Source: Ziziphus jujuba
Lineage: Eukaryota > Streptophyta > Magnoliopsida > Rosales > Rhamnaceae
Reading direction: 5' to 3'
NCBI RefSeq assembly: GCF_031755915.1
Contig: NC_083388.1
Coordinates: 22,780,001 to 22,844,000, forward strand
DNA: 64,000 bases
Position 1 is the stretch's first letter. Each line of letters starts with the position of its first letter. A program made the position numbers and the translations under genes. Positions 25,100 through 37,100 of this stretch are shown piece after piece. The notes below the pieces were generated by a model, which was not told where the DNA came from, ran no database searches, and was given only the letters and a program-made list of their open reading frames with translations.

Positions 25100-26922
25100 T
25101 TTTCCGTGGGGTGTTTTAAGGTTGAGAGCGGAAGTCGCTGTACAGCTCTCACCACTTGTCAGCAACCCAGTTGAACAGAGCAGCGATTCTTTCGGACCCA
25201 TGTAAGACAGAGAGAGAGAGTGAAACCGTACTAATACTCTCTCCCTCAGGGAAGAGCCAAAAAAAAAAAAAACTATAATGAGGCTGTTTTCCAATTCCCA
25301 CATTTGGGTTCTAGATTCCCTTCTCTTTGACTATAGATAATAACAATTAAGATTTTTTTTTTTTAATTCTTTCAAGCTCCAAAAAATAAATTCAAAGAAA
25401 GAAAACAATATAGTTAGAAGCAAAAAAACGGGGTTTTTGTTGAAGCACATTGATATTCGAAAACTGCTATATTGTTTTTTTCTGTTTTTTTGGGTCTCCT
25501 ATTTATGACATTGTAGCTGGTTTGGTTTTTTGTTCGGTTCTGCTTTTTTTCTCTTTGCTCGCTCATGGCTCTTCTTTCCCATTTCTGAGCCCCTGGTGAC
25601 TGCTGGAGAGCAGAAAACTCTTTTTTCATGGTACGCATCTTTTCTTCTTCATTTTCTCTCTTTTGGGTATGCTTTGAATCCTTGAAAAATTCTACCTTTG
25701 AGCTTGAGCTTCTTGAGCTTGTGGGTGGTTTATGGATTTTTGAATTTTTATTTTATTTTATTTTTATTTTTTTCACATTAGCATGTTAGGAAACTTTGGT
25801 ATTTATGTGGTTTCTCTGATTATTTGTTTATAGCCATCTTTTATTTTATTTTTTTTTTTTTAACTTTTGAGCTAATGGTTTCTTTGTATTTTTGACAAAT
25901 CGTAGAGTAAATAAAGATTCTAATGTCTAATCTTCTCTTCCGTTTTGTAGTTTTCTATTTGTGTTCCTTTGGTCTATTTGCCTTCTTTATCATTGTTTTA
26001 TTTATTTATTTATTATTATTATTTTTTTTAATGGGTTGGGGGAGAGGACTCGGGGATTTATCATATATGCCACTGCGTTAGTCTTTTCCTTAATATGATA
26101 TGCATTTGTTCTGCTTCAATTTCCTTCCCTTGATTATGTCTTTCGTCTTCTCTATATTCTACACTTAGAAGTGCAATGCAGTAACAAAATAGATGCCGAG
26201 GGTGCTGCTATGTGTTTTAAGATCCTCGGCTTTTGTCTAATAAGTTTTTTTCAATATGGTTTTGGATTTGCCTGATGGGTTTTTGCTACTTGAAGCGGTT
26301 AGAACTTACAAGTATTGCTTTTGGATGTTCTGATTTTGAGTTTGTATATAGCCTTTTTTTTTTTTTTTTCTCCTCCTTCAGTGCTCTTGAGTCTTAGCAC
26401 ATCTTTTCTGGATTATGCACTGATTTGCCAGAAGTTAACACATCTAGCATATGTTGTTTCTTATTTAATATGTTTCAATTGTGTTATCAGTTTGTTCTAA
26501 ATAACTTTTTTGTTGCATCTCATGCTTTTTTCTATTTATAACTCATTGCAGTTTGAAATATCAGAGTTATTCAAAACTTACTAATCTGTTTTTGTATGTG
26601 TGATTAATATTTTATTGAATATATTTTATTAGATCTTAACCTGTTTAATCCTTCAGCAATGCCTAGTTGATTTTGTCCATCTTGCTCATGGTCACACATG
26701 CACATGCATACACAAAACAAGAACTTGCATTTCATTGTGCGCGCCCACAATCATATGGTCTGAATGCCAGTCCTTTTTTCCCCTTTGGTTTCTTTTTTTT
26801 TTTTTTTTCCTTTTACAGGAACTCATGCAATTTTCTGATTATAGATTCTGTTCTAACGTTTGGAATAATTTTTCGCTCAAGGAGAACAATAATTTTCAGG
26901 AAAGATAACAACAAAAATTCCA
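25100..26922 (+). other. Probable 5' leader and leader introns of the RBK-like gene
   Basis: About 1.8 kb between the gene-free spacer and the first coding ATG. The stretch 25100-25630 is less A+T-rich and has a GA run, as plant leaders often do. CATG|GTACGC at 25630/25631 would serve as a leader donor, TTTTCAG|GAAAG at 26899/26900 is the acceptor for the exon carrying the start codon, and TTTTACAG|GAACTC near 26818 is another possible acceptor. The transcription start cannot be fixed from sequence. Confidence 0.45.
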
Positions 26923-29900
26923 ATGCATGAGACTGTTATAAAACACAAAAGACGAGGTAGCCTCTTCCATTGTGCTTCTGCCCAAGGTAATTATTTCAAT
27001 CTCAATTTGTTTCATAGCCCTGCATGACCGACATGTAAGTATGGATGTGTTTTTATGTGCTCTCGCTTCCCAGTTTCCTAAATGCTAGTTTTTCCTTGTA
27101 GATTTGAGATGTTTAGACATGGAAAAGGAGAAACAAGATGTGTCATCTCCTAGAGGAGTTTTGGAAGCATATGCAACAGCATTTGAGTCTGATACAGTTA
27201 CACCTGAAAATAGTACATCGGAATTAGAAAGCCGTCCAAATTCAAGGGCAGTTTCTCACTGGAGAAAATTTTTCAAGTTATGGAATAAGAGGTCAATTAA
27301 GCGCCTAGCATCCTTTCCGCCTCTTGGAGTGCCAAAGATCTCAATAAGAAAGTGCAAAAATGAAAGAGAGTCTCCGTTGCTAACTAACGTATACAACTTC
27401 AAGTCCTCATTGGTCAACTTTACATTCTCTGAACTCCAAGCTGCAACCAACAATTTTAGTGAAGGTCTGTAACTTTCTTTAGAAATTTAGACCTACTATC
27501 AAGATTGTCAACTCACTTTGCGTCTTCCATTTTATATCTAATTGTACTAATAATGATTATGAGGTTAACCCTTGAGAAATATAGCAATTTATATAAGTAC
27601 TTCTAGGGAAAATGTTATTTTGATATTGATTTTGAGATTAGTTTGGCAATAATGATTTGTGGTTCCTGTCTTTTGCAGAAAATGTAATTGGAAAGGGTGG
27701 TTATGCCAAAGTTTACAGGGGTTGTTTGAGAAATGGGCAGTTGATAGCTGTTAAACGCCTGATAAAAGGAACAGCAGATGAAAAAACAGCAGCCTTTTTA
27801 TCTGAACTTGGCATCATTGCTCATGTAGATCATCCTAATACTGCCAAGTTGTTTGGTTGTTGCATTGAAGGAGGAATGCACCTTGTTTTCCAATTATCTT
27901 CATTTGGGAGTTTAGGATCCCTCCTACATGGTTTGTTTGTAATCTACTGTTATTGATTCACATTGCCTTTTTCGGTTATGGGTTACTCAGGTGAATCAAC
28001 AATTTTCCAGGGTCAAAGGATAATAAACTAGATTGGAGTAAAAGGTATAAAATTGCTTTAGGTACAGCAGATGGTCTGCTATATCTTCATGAGAGTTGTC
28101 AGAGGCGTATCATTCACAGAGATATCAAGGCTGATAATATTCTACTTACACAGGATTATGAGGCTCAGGTATTTTTCAAGTTTCAAAGCAGGAACAATTG
28201 AACATTGAATCTTCACGTAATGCCAATAATAATTTCTTTATTTTATTTTATTTTATTTATTTAGTTTTTTATGTTTTGCAACAATTTCATATACTAACTG
28301 TTGCTAGGCCTTGTGTGCCTTAATGCATGAAACAGCAACATTATCTCTTATGGCTTTTTGTATCTATTGTAGTGTCTATCCTGTATTTATGGATAGTTAT
28401 GATCCTGATGCATAGACATCATTTTGTTAAGAACAAATTCATGACATTGTTATACTATCAGTTGCTTTGGCTATTGCCTAATCATATGATATGTGATTGT
28501 CATAATTACAAGCTTAAATTTTGAAATTTGATTCCATTTAAGCAGAAAACATGGTCTTATGCCAAGTCTCTGCCCAACCAATTTAGCAGTCTTTGATAAA
28601 CTGGTGATAAAATTCTGCTATGAAATGAATCCTTTTTTTGGACCAAGTCATTTTTCAAAACAGAAGTAGAGATGGGACTCTTTGAAGATCAAACCAGGTC
28701 TTACTCTTCTATCAATGCTTTGCTGTTATTTATGCAATTCATTACACTTCATAAGAGTTAGGCTCCATGTGTTTATCTGACCCGGTGGTGATGCGAGCTC
28801 CATCATTATTCATAACTTAACAACTTAATTTAGTAATGAAATTTGCATTTGTTGAACATGAATTTCTTTTGTGCTTGTCAACGGCAATAACTAAACCATT
28901 CAACTTTTCTCCTCCACACCAGAAGGATGATTTAGTTAACATAAAGACAGCTATGCCATACATCCTAAATTTCTCATCCTGAATGGTACACCCATTCCAT
29001 ACCAATTCCTATAATTCTATTTAGAAAACTCTACTAAATTCTGTTTATTATTCATTTCTAAAAAACCTGGAAACTTTGTCTGGTCAAACTTGTATATGAA
29101 TTATATTTTTGTCTTATTATGAAGTACTATTCTTAAAAGTTACGAAAGAGTATGCCGGCTTTTGAGCCAGGAAAATTAGATACCAGATATAGGTTATGGT
29201 AGAAATGATCCTAGCATAACAATCAGTTTTGACGTCATAACATGCTATTTTTATAAGTTGAAAAAAGTGAAATTAAAACTTCAAGCTGCTGACCCACAAT
29301 TTACCATCTAGAATCAAGCTTACATTTTCCAAATGACATGAACTCATTTCTTGTCGCTGGCATTTTCAACAAGTACACCTTCTTTTGGTTTATGTATCAA
29401 GTGCATGCATTATTGAAGCCTATGAAGCTTGTGCCTTGTAGAAGCTTCAAAGTTATGCTTGCAGATGCATGTCACATCAAGAGACCTTGAAGCCCTAGAT
29501 GATACAGTCGTTGTAATTGCTCTGTACTCTCCATGCAGATGCAAATCATTCCATGTCTCATTCTTACTTACCTTATATTGCCTTTTGAAGTTCTTTTCTA
29601 TACTCCTCATCAATATGTTATGAAGTTGACATAAAGTTCGTTTATGTTTGGTTTTGGTTTTTGTTTGGCAAGTTTAACTACTTTCCAATTAGAATTTTCC
29701 TTAAGTCAACATATGGTCTTAAAGTTACCTTCTTTTTTAGACATCTATGTTTTAATAGACATACCGTTAATAATTTGTGGAGGCTTGATTCATACCTTAT
29801 TTTACTCTCTTGGGTGCAATTTCGGTTACAGATCAAAACCAATGACATTAAACAATAATGACATCATAGATTGCGTAGGATACACGAGAAAAATGCCATT

Positions 29901-31390
29901 TCGATTGACATGATTTTAATACTATTATTTATACTAATTTTATACTTTTCTATTGGCTTGCATTCACCGAAAACCTGTCTTTTGTTTTTTGTATTCTTCT
30001 GCCCTAGTACCTGCTCTCCTGTTCCCCTTTTCTCCCATCTGTTAAATGTGGCTCGCTAATTGGCCAAGTTTCATTTTATCCCAGATTTGTGATTTTGGAC
30101 TTGCAAAGTGGCTACCTGAACAATTGACTCACCACAATGTTTCTAAGTTCGAGGGCACATTTGGGTCTGTAAGTTGAAGCCTTCAATTATAAAGTTTGTA
30201 CAGTAATATATATCAATTCATGTTTTCCAACTACAGGTATTTTGCTCCTGAGTATTTTATGCATGGAATAGTAGATGAGAAAACTGATGTTTACTCTTTT
30301 GGGGTTCTACTATTGGAGCTCATTACCGGGCGTCGAGCCTTAGATGATCTTCAGCAGAGCCTAGTGATTTGGGTAAAATTTGCTTCCATGCTATTTATTG
30401 ATGCCATCTCATAGGCAACTTGGATTGTGATTACAACTTGGCTTGACTTTTATTTTCCTTTTATTGTCTCATAGTCAAAGCCTTTGCTGGATGGCAATAA
30501 CATTAAGGAGCTTGTTGATCCCGCTCTGGGTGACAAGTATGACTCAGAAGAGATTGACCGTGTAGTACTGACTGCATCTTTGTGCATTGAACAGTCTCCA
30601 ATCTTACGTCCTCGAATGAGCCAGGCAAGTACAAAATTTACAAAAAGGCTATCTCTTCTTTGCTTCAGTTTTCTTGATGTTCAATGTCACAATCACAGGC
30701 AGGCATAATGGAGGTCTTTTAATAAGGGATACTACAGTGATTTCCCGGTTATGTCGTTGTTGTTTCCACAGAAATGACTGATACACTGGATGTTGAAATT
30801 ATACAAAGTATAAACTAATAAATTTAGATGAATAAATTTGAGGATTGCTGATACCATAATTGCTTATTTTTCCCATTTTGAGGAGGCTTTTGTCTATGCC
30901 TTAACTAGATAACCAACATGGTTACATGATAAAACCCATTGACTTTTCTAGACCCTGATTTGAAAATGTTTCAGTATTTCCTGGGGTAAAATTTAGGATA
31001 TAAGGATATTACTTTTGTCATTTCACAAGTTAAAACATTGTCATATTCTAGCTCTGTGGTAATTTCTGCTTTCTCATAAAATCTCTCTCGAGGAAGGTTG
31101 TGCATCCATGGTTTTCTTGAAGCTTAACCTGTTTTACTACAGTGAAAATGCTTAGAATTCATGCTAGAGCTAGAGCATATACAGAATTTTATATCATTTA
31201 TATTCTTTATTGATTGCAGGTTGTGATACTGCTAAGAGGTGATGAATATGTTGCAGAATGTGCAAAAGAATGTCGAAAAAGTTCCCTCCAAAGAACCTAT
31301 TCGGAAGAGCTGTTGGATGCTGATGAATACAACTCAACAAAATATCTGAACGACCTCAACCGACACAAGCAGGTCGCATTCAGTTCTTGA
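26923..31390 (+). CDS. RLCK class VIA kinase, ROP-binding RBK-like
   Basis: Cytosolic receptor-like Ser/Thr kinase of RLCK subfamily VIA, to which Arabidopsis RBK1/RBK2 (ROP GTPase-binding kinases) belong. Eight coding exons: 26923-26986, 27102-27464, 27679-27930, 28011-28168, 30085-30164, 30237-30372, 30475-30624 and 31220-31390; 1374 bp, 457 aa. There is no signal peptide or transmembrane helix. A serine-rich basic N-terminal region (1-130) precedes the kinase: glycine loop [11 protein letters not shown] 147-157, K168, HRD 262-264, DFG 282-284, APE 309-311. The tail ending [16 protein letters not shown] is characteristic of the subfamily. The start is the ATG in the exon before the long N-terminal exon; an in-frame Met at 27119 is an alternative. 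The intron after exon 7 is GC-AG, and the exon 5 donor is GTCTGT, the only choice that keeps frame. Confidence 0.9.
30625..31219 (+). other. GC-AG intron of the RBK-like gene
   Basis: The exon ending CGAATGAGCCAG is followed by GCAAGT, not GT; the acceptor is TTGCAG|GTTGTG at 31219/31220. The splice restores [11 protein letters not shown] in frame, as in related kinases. No GT donor nearby gives that frame. GC donors with a strong CAG|GCAAGT context are a known minor class. Confidence 0.85.
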
Positions 31391-33738
31391 AGTCAAACTA
31401 ATGGGTATATTTAAAAGAATGGAAGTTAGAACAACAGTTGTCAAAGACTTGTGTCAAAGTGGTGTTTGGAAGTTCCATGGAAATTTTAGTTCTTGTTCTT
31501 AGTTTTCCATGGCATTTGAAAAGCATGTAATCTATGAAATCCTTTTCAAGTACCATGCAAAACGGTAAAAATTGGATGATTTTGTCTCCAGAGGACAGCC
31601 AAAGACCACCTTAACCAGTTCTTCCATTCCTTCAGTATATGTAAAGTTTTTAGTTTACATTTACATGGAAGATGAATCTTAAGCTTATAGAGAGGATATA
31701 TATATATATATATATATAAAGAATTCTCTACAGTTTACAGTAGTTTAACAGTTGCAATGACGTGGTTTTATATGGAAGCCAACAAGGCCATGTTGGGTTT
31801 GTTTACTCTGGTGTATTCAAATTCTGGTTGTCATTTTGATCCTCAAAAAAATAACAACCTTTTCGGGCAACATGGCCATTTCTTTGTCAAAATAGGAATT
31901 GGATTTCTCTATCCAAGATTGTAAAAGTAGCTATTTCAAAGAGATTTATGGGATTGCTGAACAACTACTTATCCTATTCAAAAGAATTCAGTATTAGCTG
32001 CATAATCAGAAGCCTTTGTTTTAAGACTTTATACCCATAAAAAGGGTAACATATTTTGCAATTGACTTGTTCTTCACCGCATCAAAAAGTTATTTGTTGT
32101 GAAACATGTTAGATGAGTAAAACTGGGTCCCAATCAATGGTGCCTGATAATCATGTGAGAGCTAAAATTTAATGCAAATATTGAAGTTTCCAACCAGAGC
32201 AACATTTTCAAAATTTTGCTTTTTCTTCCAAGAATCGTAATCATACATCTTTATTCCTAACGAAAAGAGTTTGAAGGATATAAATGCATTTCAAACAGGT
32301 AAGAAAAGCGACACGCATGAAATTTTATACGTATCATATGTTAATGAATTTTATGGTTCACATAGAGATGTATCAATCAAACTTTAAAAACAAAACTTAA
32401 TTGTTTCGATCTTGACCTATCAAATAGTTAAAATTTTGTTGAATTTACTAGAGTTTTAATTTATTCAATCTTATTTGGTTAAGTACGTTGTTAAGACAAA
32501 TTTGTAATAGACAATTTGTCACAATCACAAAAACTAACAATTTCTTTTTGTTAAATCCAATCTTTTATATAAATTGTGTTTAGAGCATTGAAACTTCTAT
32601 TTCTTTCTCATCTCATCCGATCCAGAATTCAAATTCGAATAAAACAAGATAATAAATAAATAAATAAATTATCCGCAATCAATTATTCGGTTTAATTATG
32701 TGGAAAAATAAAAAATACAATTGGAAGTCCCTGCAATTTTTGAAAAAAAAAAAGAAAAAAAAAAAAATTGAAGCAGTTGCGGTTCCGCATCTGTCTTAAG
32801 ATATTCTCATGCCTTGTCGTAACGTAACCAAATGCTCCCTTATTTTCAGTTGTTTATTCCTCACGTTTTCCCATTATTATCATTTCCCTCCCCCTACTTT
32901 CATATAATATTGTTAGACTCCCTCTACTTTTCCAAATATTAGCTTGTACTAACCCAACCGCAAGAATGATCCACAATCAATTTGCTTTAAAAAGACTACT
33001 ATAACCCCCAGTCGTACCAAAAAAGGGAAATAATACTACTTTTTATTTGGAAACAAGAAGGAAATAATACTACTTTTTTTTATTATACTTGAAATTAAAT
33101 TGAGAGGTTTCTTTTATTTTATTTTATTTTTTTTTCAAATTTGGTGTAATAATCATGATTAAATAAATGTAGAAAAAAATCAGCCAACAGTAAAGCTATG
33201 TTTTTTGCTTCATGCACACGTCAAGTTATTCTCCTTATCGTTTTGTAACTAAATTCTTTATTTAAACAATTCTTCCACGCTTTGCATTTAATTTTACAAA
33301 ATTTGTGGGTAATCTTTGAGATAGAGCAAGATTTTCATAACTATCTCATTAAATGAGTTATGTATATTAATAACACAATAATAACTTTTATTTTTCAACA
33401 AATAACAATAATAATTATTATATACCTACAATTACAATAAAAAGCAAAGGTTTCCATTATTATCAAATTATCTTCCCGTTTTTCAAGCTCCATTTATTTA
33501 TCATATCTATTAAAATTTAAAAAAGAATCACAATTTAAACTTGATTGAACTTATAAAAATCACTTCATGATGCTGTGCTAGATTTGCTCTAGTTAAAAAT
33601 TGAAATTCAAGGAGACAAGTGAGGATATATCCGTAAATTAAGTCAATAGATTAAAGATATGAGCAACAGCGCATAGTCAAAAGGGGGTCCGTTTAATATT
33701 AGGAAAAATTTAAGGGGTCAGTATCATATTTCTAAAAC
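31391..33738. other. Spacer between RBK-like and ATG18-like genes
   Basis: It holds the 3' side of the kinase gene (an AT microsatellite at about 31698-31718) and the promoter side of the ATG18-like gene. No further gene is visible; from 32.6 kb on, the sequence is mostly A/T runs. Confidence 0.55.
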
Positions 33739-33813
33739 TTGGTTACTGTGCAATTAACACCAAAGCAAAGCACAGAGAGAGAAGATGTCTTTAAAAAAAA
33801 AAAAAAAAAAAAA

Positions 33814-33818
<5 letters not shown>

Positions 33819-33853
<35 letters not shown>
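33819..33853 (+). repeat. (GA)n tract in the ATG18-like leader
   Basis: GA microsatellite directly after a 22-base A run, about 280 bp upstream of the start codon. GA/CT tracts are common in plant core promoters and leaders, so it may mark the transcription start region. Confidence 0.8.
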
Positions 33854-33855
<2 letters not shown>

Positions 33856-34052
33856 CTCTCACTAAAACATAAACTTTTGATTTCTATATGCAAAACAGGA
33901 AAAGGAAGGAACCGTCTGTGTCTCTCTGTTGAGGGTCAACCCACAACCCCCACAACTACCACGATACCACCTCTTTCCTCAAAACGACATCGTTTTTTTT
34001 TTTTTTTTCCAATCTTCTTCTTCCCTCTCGATATCTCCACCGGAGACTCTTT

Positions 34053-34061
34053 ATGCTATGA
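34053..34061 (+). promoter_or_regulatory. Minimal upstream ORF (ATG CTA TGA)
   Basis: A two-codon upstream ORF in the ATG18-like leader. It overlaps the first four bases of the next upstream ORF, which begins at 34058. Confidence 0.6.
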
Positions 34062-34132
34062 ACGATCGTATCGTCGGCGGGGACCAATCTCCCGGTAACT
34101 CCCCGGTGGCCGGAAATACTGGTAGTATCTGA
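34058..34132 (+). promoter_or_regulatory. 24-codon upstream ORF ending 2 nt before the main ATG
   Basis: Begins ATGAACGATCGT, encodes MNDRIVGGDQSPGNSPVAGN plus four residues, and ends at TGA 34130-34132. The main ATG is at 34135. Such spacing would force any downstream initiation to depend on leaky scanning or very local re-initiation. That it lies on the mRNA is inferred from the position. Confidence 0.6.
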
Positions 34133-34134
34133 CT

Positions 34135-37100
34135 ATGAAGAACAACCACAACAGGGCTAACAACAATACTCATACCAATAATCACAATGGCTTTCTTCCC
34201 AATTCTTTGAGGTTCATTTCTTCTTGCATTAAGACTGCCTCTTCCGGTGTCCGCTCCGCCAGCGCCTCCGTCGCTGCCTCTATCTCCGCCGATCCTAATC
34301 CCCATAAAGACCAGGTTTTTTTTATTATTATTATTATTAAATCTTAAGAAATTTTAAGTTGGTTTGAATTTCTTTTTTTTTTATTTTTTTTTATTTTTTT
34401 ATTAGTGTGGGCTGTCTTTGAGTTCTCGAATTGGAATTTTTGTCGTTCTTTTTTCTTTCATTTTTTTTTTTTGGGTAGTTATGGGTAATTTGGATGTATT
34501 TACTGTTTGGTCATTGAGAAAGTTGGAGGAACAAGGAAAGAAAACGGAAAACCTAATAATTCTTTTTTTTTTTTTTGGGGTTTTGGTTGCTGATAAAAGA
34601 TTGAGTAGACGCAAAGACAACGAAATGCGAGGATTTTCTTTCTGCTGGTTTTTCCTGTTTCTTTTGGCCTGGGGTTAGTTGGCTGATTACTGATAAAGTT
34701 TAGAACTGAAAGTGAATCGAAGTGCGCGTATTGAGTTTTATTTGATTTTGGTTTTATTATCAGAACTAAAAAATAATTAGTTAACTGAGTGAAATAGTTT
34801 ATTACGGTTTAATTTGGTGAAGATTTACATTTACCTCGACGCTTGACAATAGTGGAGCACTGAATTAATTCACCCATGCGATAAGAGTATTTTTTATTTT
34901 TATACTGCACTCGAAGATAACCTATTATATTATCAGCTTAGCAATTAGTATTCTGAAATTATAGATAGGGAAAATGATGAGATTATTTTTTCTTTCATTT
35001 TTATTTTTTATTTTTATTTTTCTGCATTCTTGGAAACTAGACGAAAGTATAAAAATTATAAGCACAACAATTAAGGAATTAATTGTTTGATTAAAATAGA
35101 AATAAAAGTGAGATAAGTGGCAACCATATAGTCCTTGTCATTTCTTTACAAGAAGGAGGGAGAGAAACTAAGACTACTAGGATTTAGGACTTAAAAAGCA
35201 ACCTTTTAGGTTTTATTTCTTTCACATTAAAAATTAGTTCTCTTTACTTTGAATAAATGTTGAATTGCTTGTGCTCTTGCCACCTTTCCCATGTAAAATC
35301 TTATTTGGGAAAGATAAGCCATAAGTCATAATAAGTGAGATAAGTGGCAACCATATAGTCCTTGCCATTTCTGTAGCAGAAGGAGGGAGAGAAACTAAGA
35401 CTATTAGGAGGATTTAGGACTTAAAAAGCAAACTTTTTAGGTTTTATTTCTTTCACATTAATAATTAGTTCTTTTTACTTTGAATAGATGTTGAATTACT
35501 TCTGCTCTTGCCACCTTTCCCATGTATAATCTTATTTAGGAAAGATAAGCCATCAATCATAATATTTTTCTGTGAAAAAATGAGTTTATTATCTAGAATG
35601 TCTGTGCCAATTTCTAATTGTCTTCTGATGAGAAATAGCAGCATGTTTTATTGACAATAAATAGTAGAATGTGTTTGATGTCAATTTACTCTTATTATAG
35701 AGTTTAACTATAAATATTTTGGCCTGAAAAGAACTTTGCCTTTGCAAGGAGTAAAAAAGAGGGTGTTTATCTTCTTTGGTGGTTACATTCTGCACAGTAT
35801 GAACCCGGAAATTATGCATGTAATGTAATTTTTTGCATCTTATCCATTTGCGTTTTGAGTATTTGAACTCTGATTTAGGTAGCTGCATGCATATTATAAA
35901 ACAATAAACACAGAATGAGAAAATTCTAGTGTCTCAAAGATAAACCTAGTACGTGCTTTGATAAAATGCCTGAATGGCTGGGGAATCGCACAATGTAAAT
36001 TCATGTCATTTTCTAGAAAAACTTGCTTTTCCATAACCAGGATGCTTCATGTTTTGGTTGTTTCTACAATTACTTTTGGCAAGAACACTATTTATCAATG
36101 GTTATGTTCTGTGTATGAACATGATTTATTGCATTTGTATCCAAACAGGTTTTATGGGCTTGCTTTGATAGACTAGAGCTTAGTCCATCTTCCTTCAAAC
36201 ATGTTCTCTTACTTGGCTATTCCAATGGTTTTCAAGTCCTTGATGTGGAAGATGCCTCTAATGTTGGTGAACTTGTTTCAAGGCGTGATGATCCAGTTAC
36301 ATTTCTACAAATGCAGCCACTGCCTGCAAAGTCCGAGGGTCAGGAAGGATTCAGAGCATCTCATCCTTTACTCTTGGTTGTTGCATGTGATGATTCAAAG
36401 AACTTAGGCATGGTGCAAAATGGGAGAGATGGACTGGTTAGAGATGGTAATAGTGAACCTCTAACTCCCACAGCTGTGCGGTTTTACTCGCTGAGGTCTC
36501 ACAATTATGTCCATGTTCTGAGATTCCGGTCAACAGTGTATATGATTAGATGCAGTCCTCGAATAGTGGCAGTAGGTCTTGCATCACAAGTAAGCATTTC
36601 CTTGTCTAAGCATGCACTCAGTGCACAATCTTCTTGTTGTGGTCTGCATATACTTAGCCATTAGTACTGGAGGAAGGCTTCATCATTTTGATTTGAAGAA
36701 TTCAATTTTAATTGGAGTTTTTGATCAATGAAGTAATTGAAACCTGTCTTAAACCTTTTTTCATTATCTCTATTTGTTTGCAGATATACTGCTTCGATGC
36801 TATCACTCTTGAGAACAAATTCAGTGTCCTCACTTATCCTGTCCCTCAATTGGGAGTCCAAGGAATAGTTGGGGGTGTTAATATTGGCTACGGCCCAATG
36901 GCCATTGGTTCCAAGTGGTTGGCTTATGCTTCCAATAACCCGTTGCTGTCAAATGCAGGGCGCCTGAGTCCACAAAGTCTTACTCCTCCGGGTGTCAGTC
37001 CATCAACTTCACCTGGAAGTGGAAGTCTGGTGGCTAGATATGCGATGGAATCTAGTAAGCAATTAGCTACTGGGTTATTTGACATGGGGTACAAAACTTT

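Noticed and set aside
30165..30236. Apparent frameshift between RBK-like exons 5 and 6
   Set aside because: It arises only if the GTAAGT donor at 30169 is used; the GTCTGT donor at 30165 restores GTFGYFAPEY.
36245..36664. Plus-strand 139-codon open frame considered as a separate gene
   Set aside because: It is coding exon 2 of the ATG18-like gene continuing into the intron.
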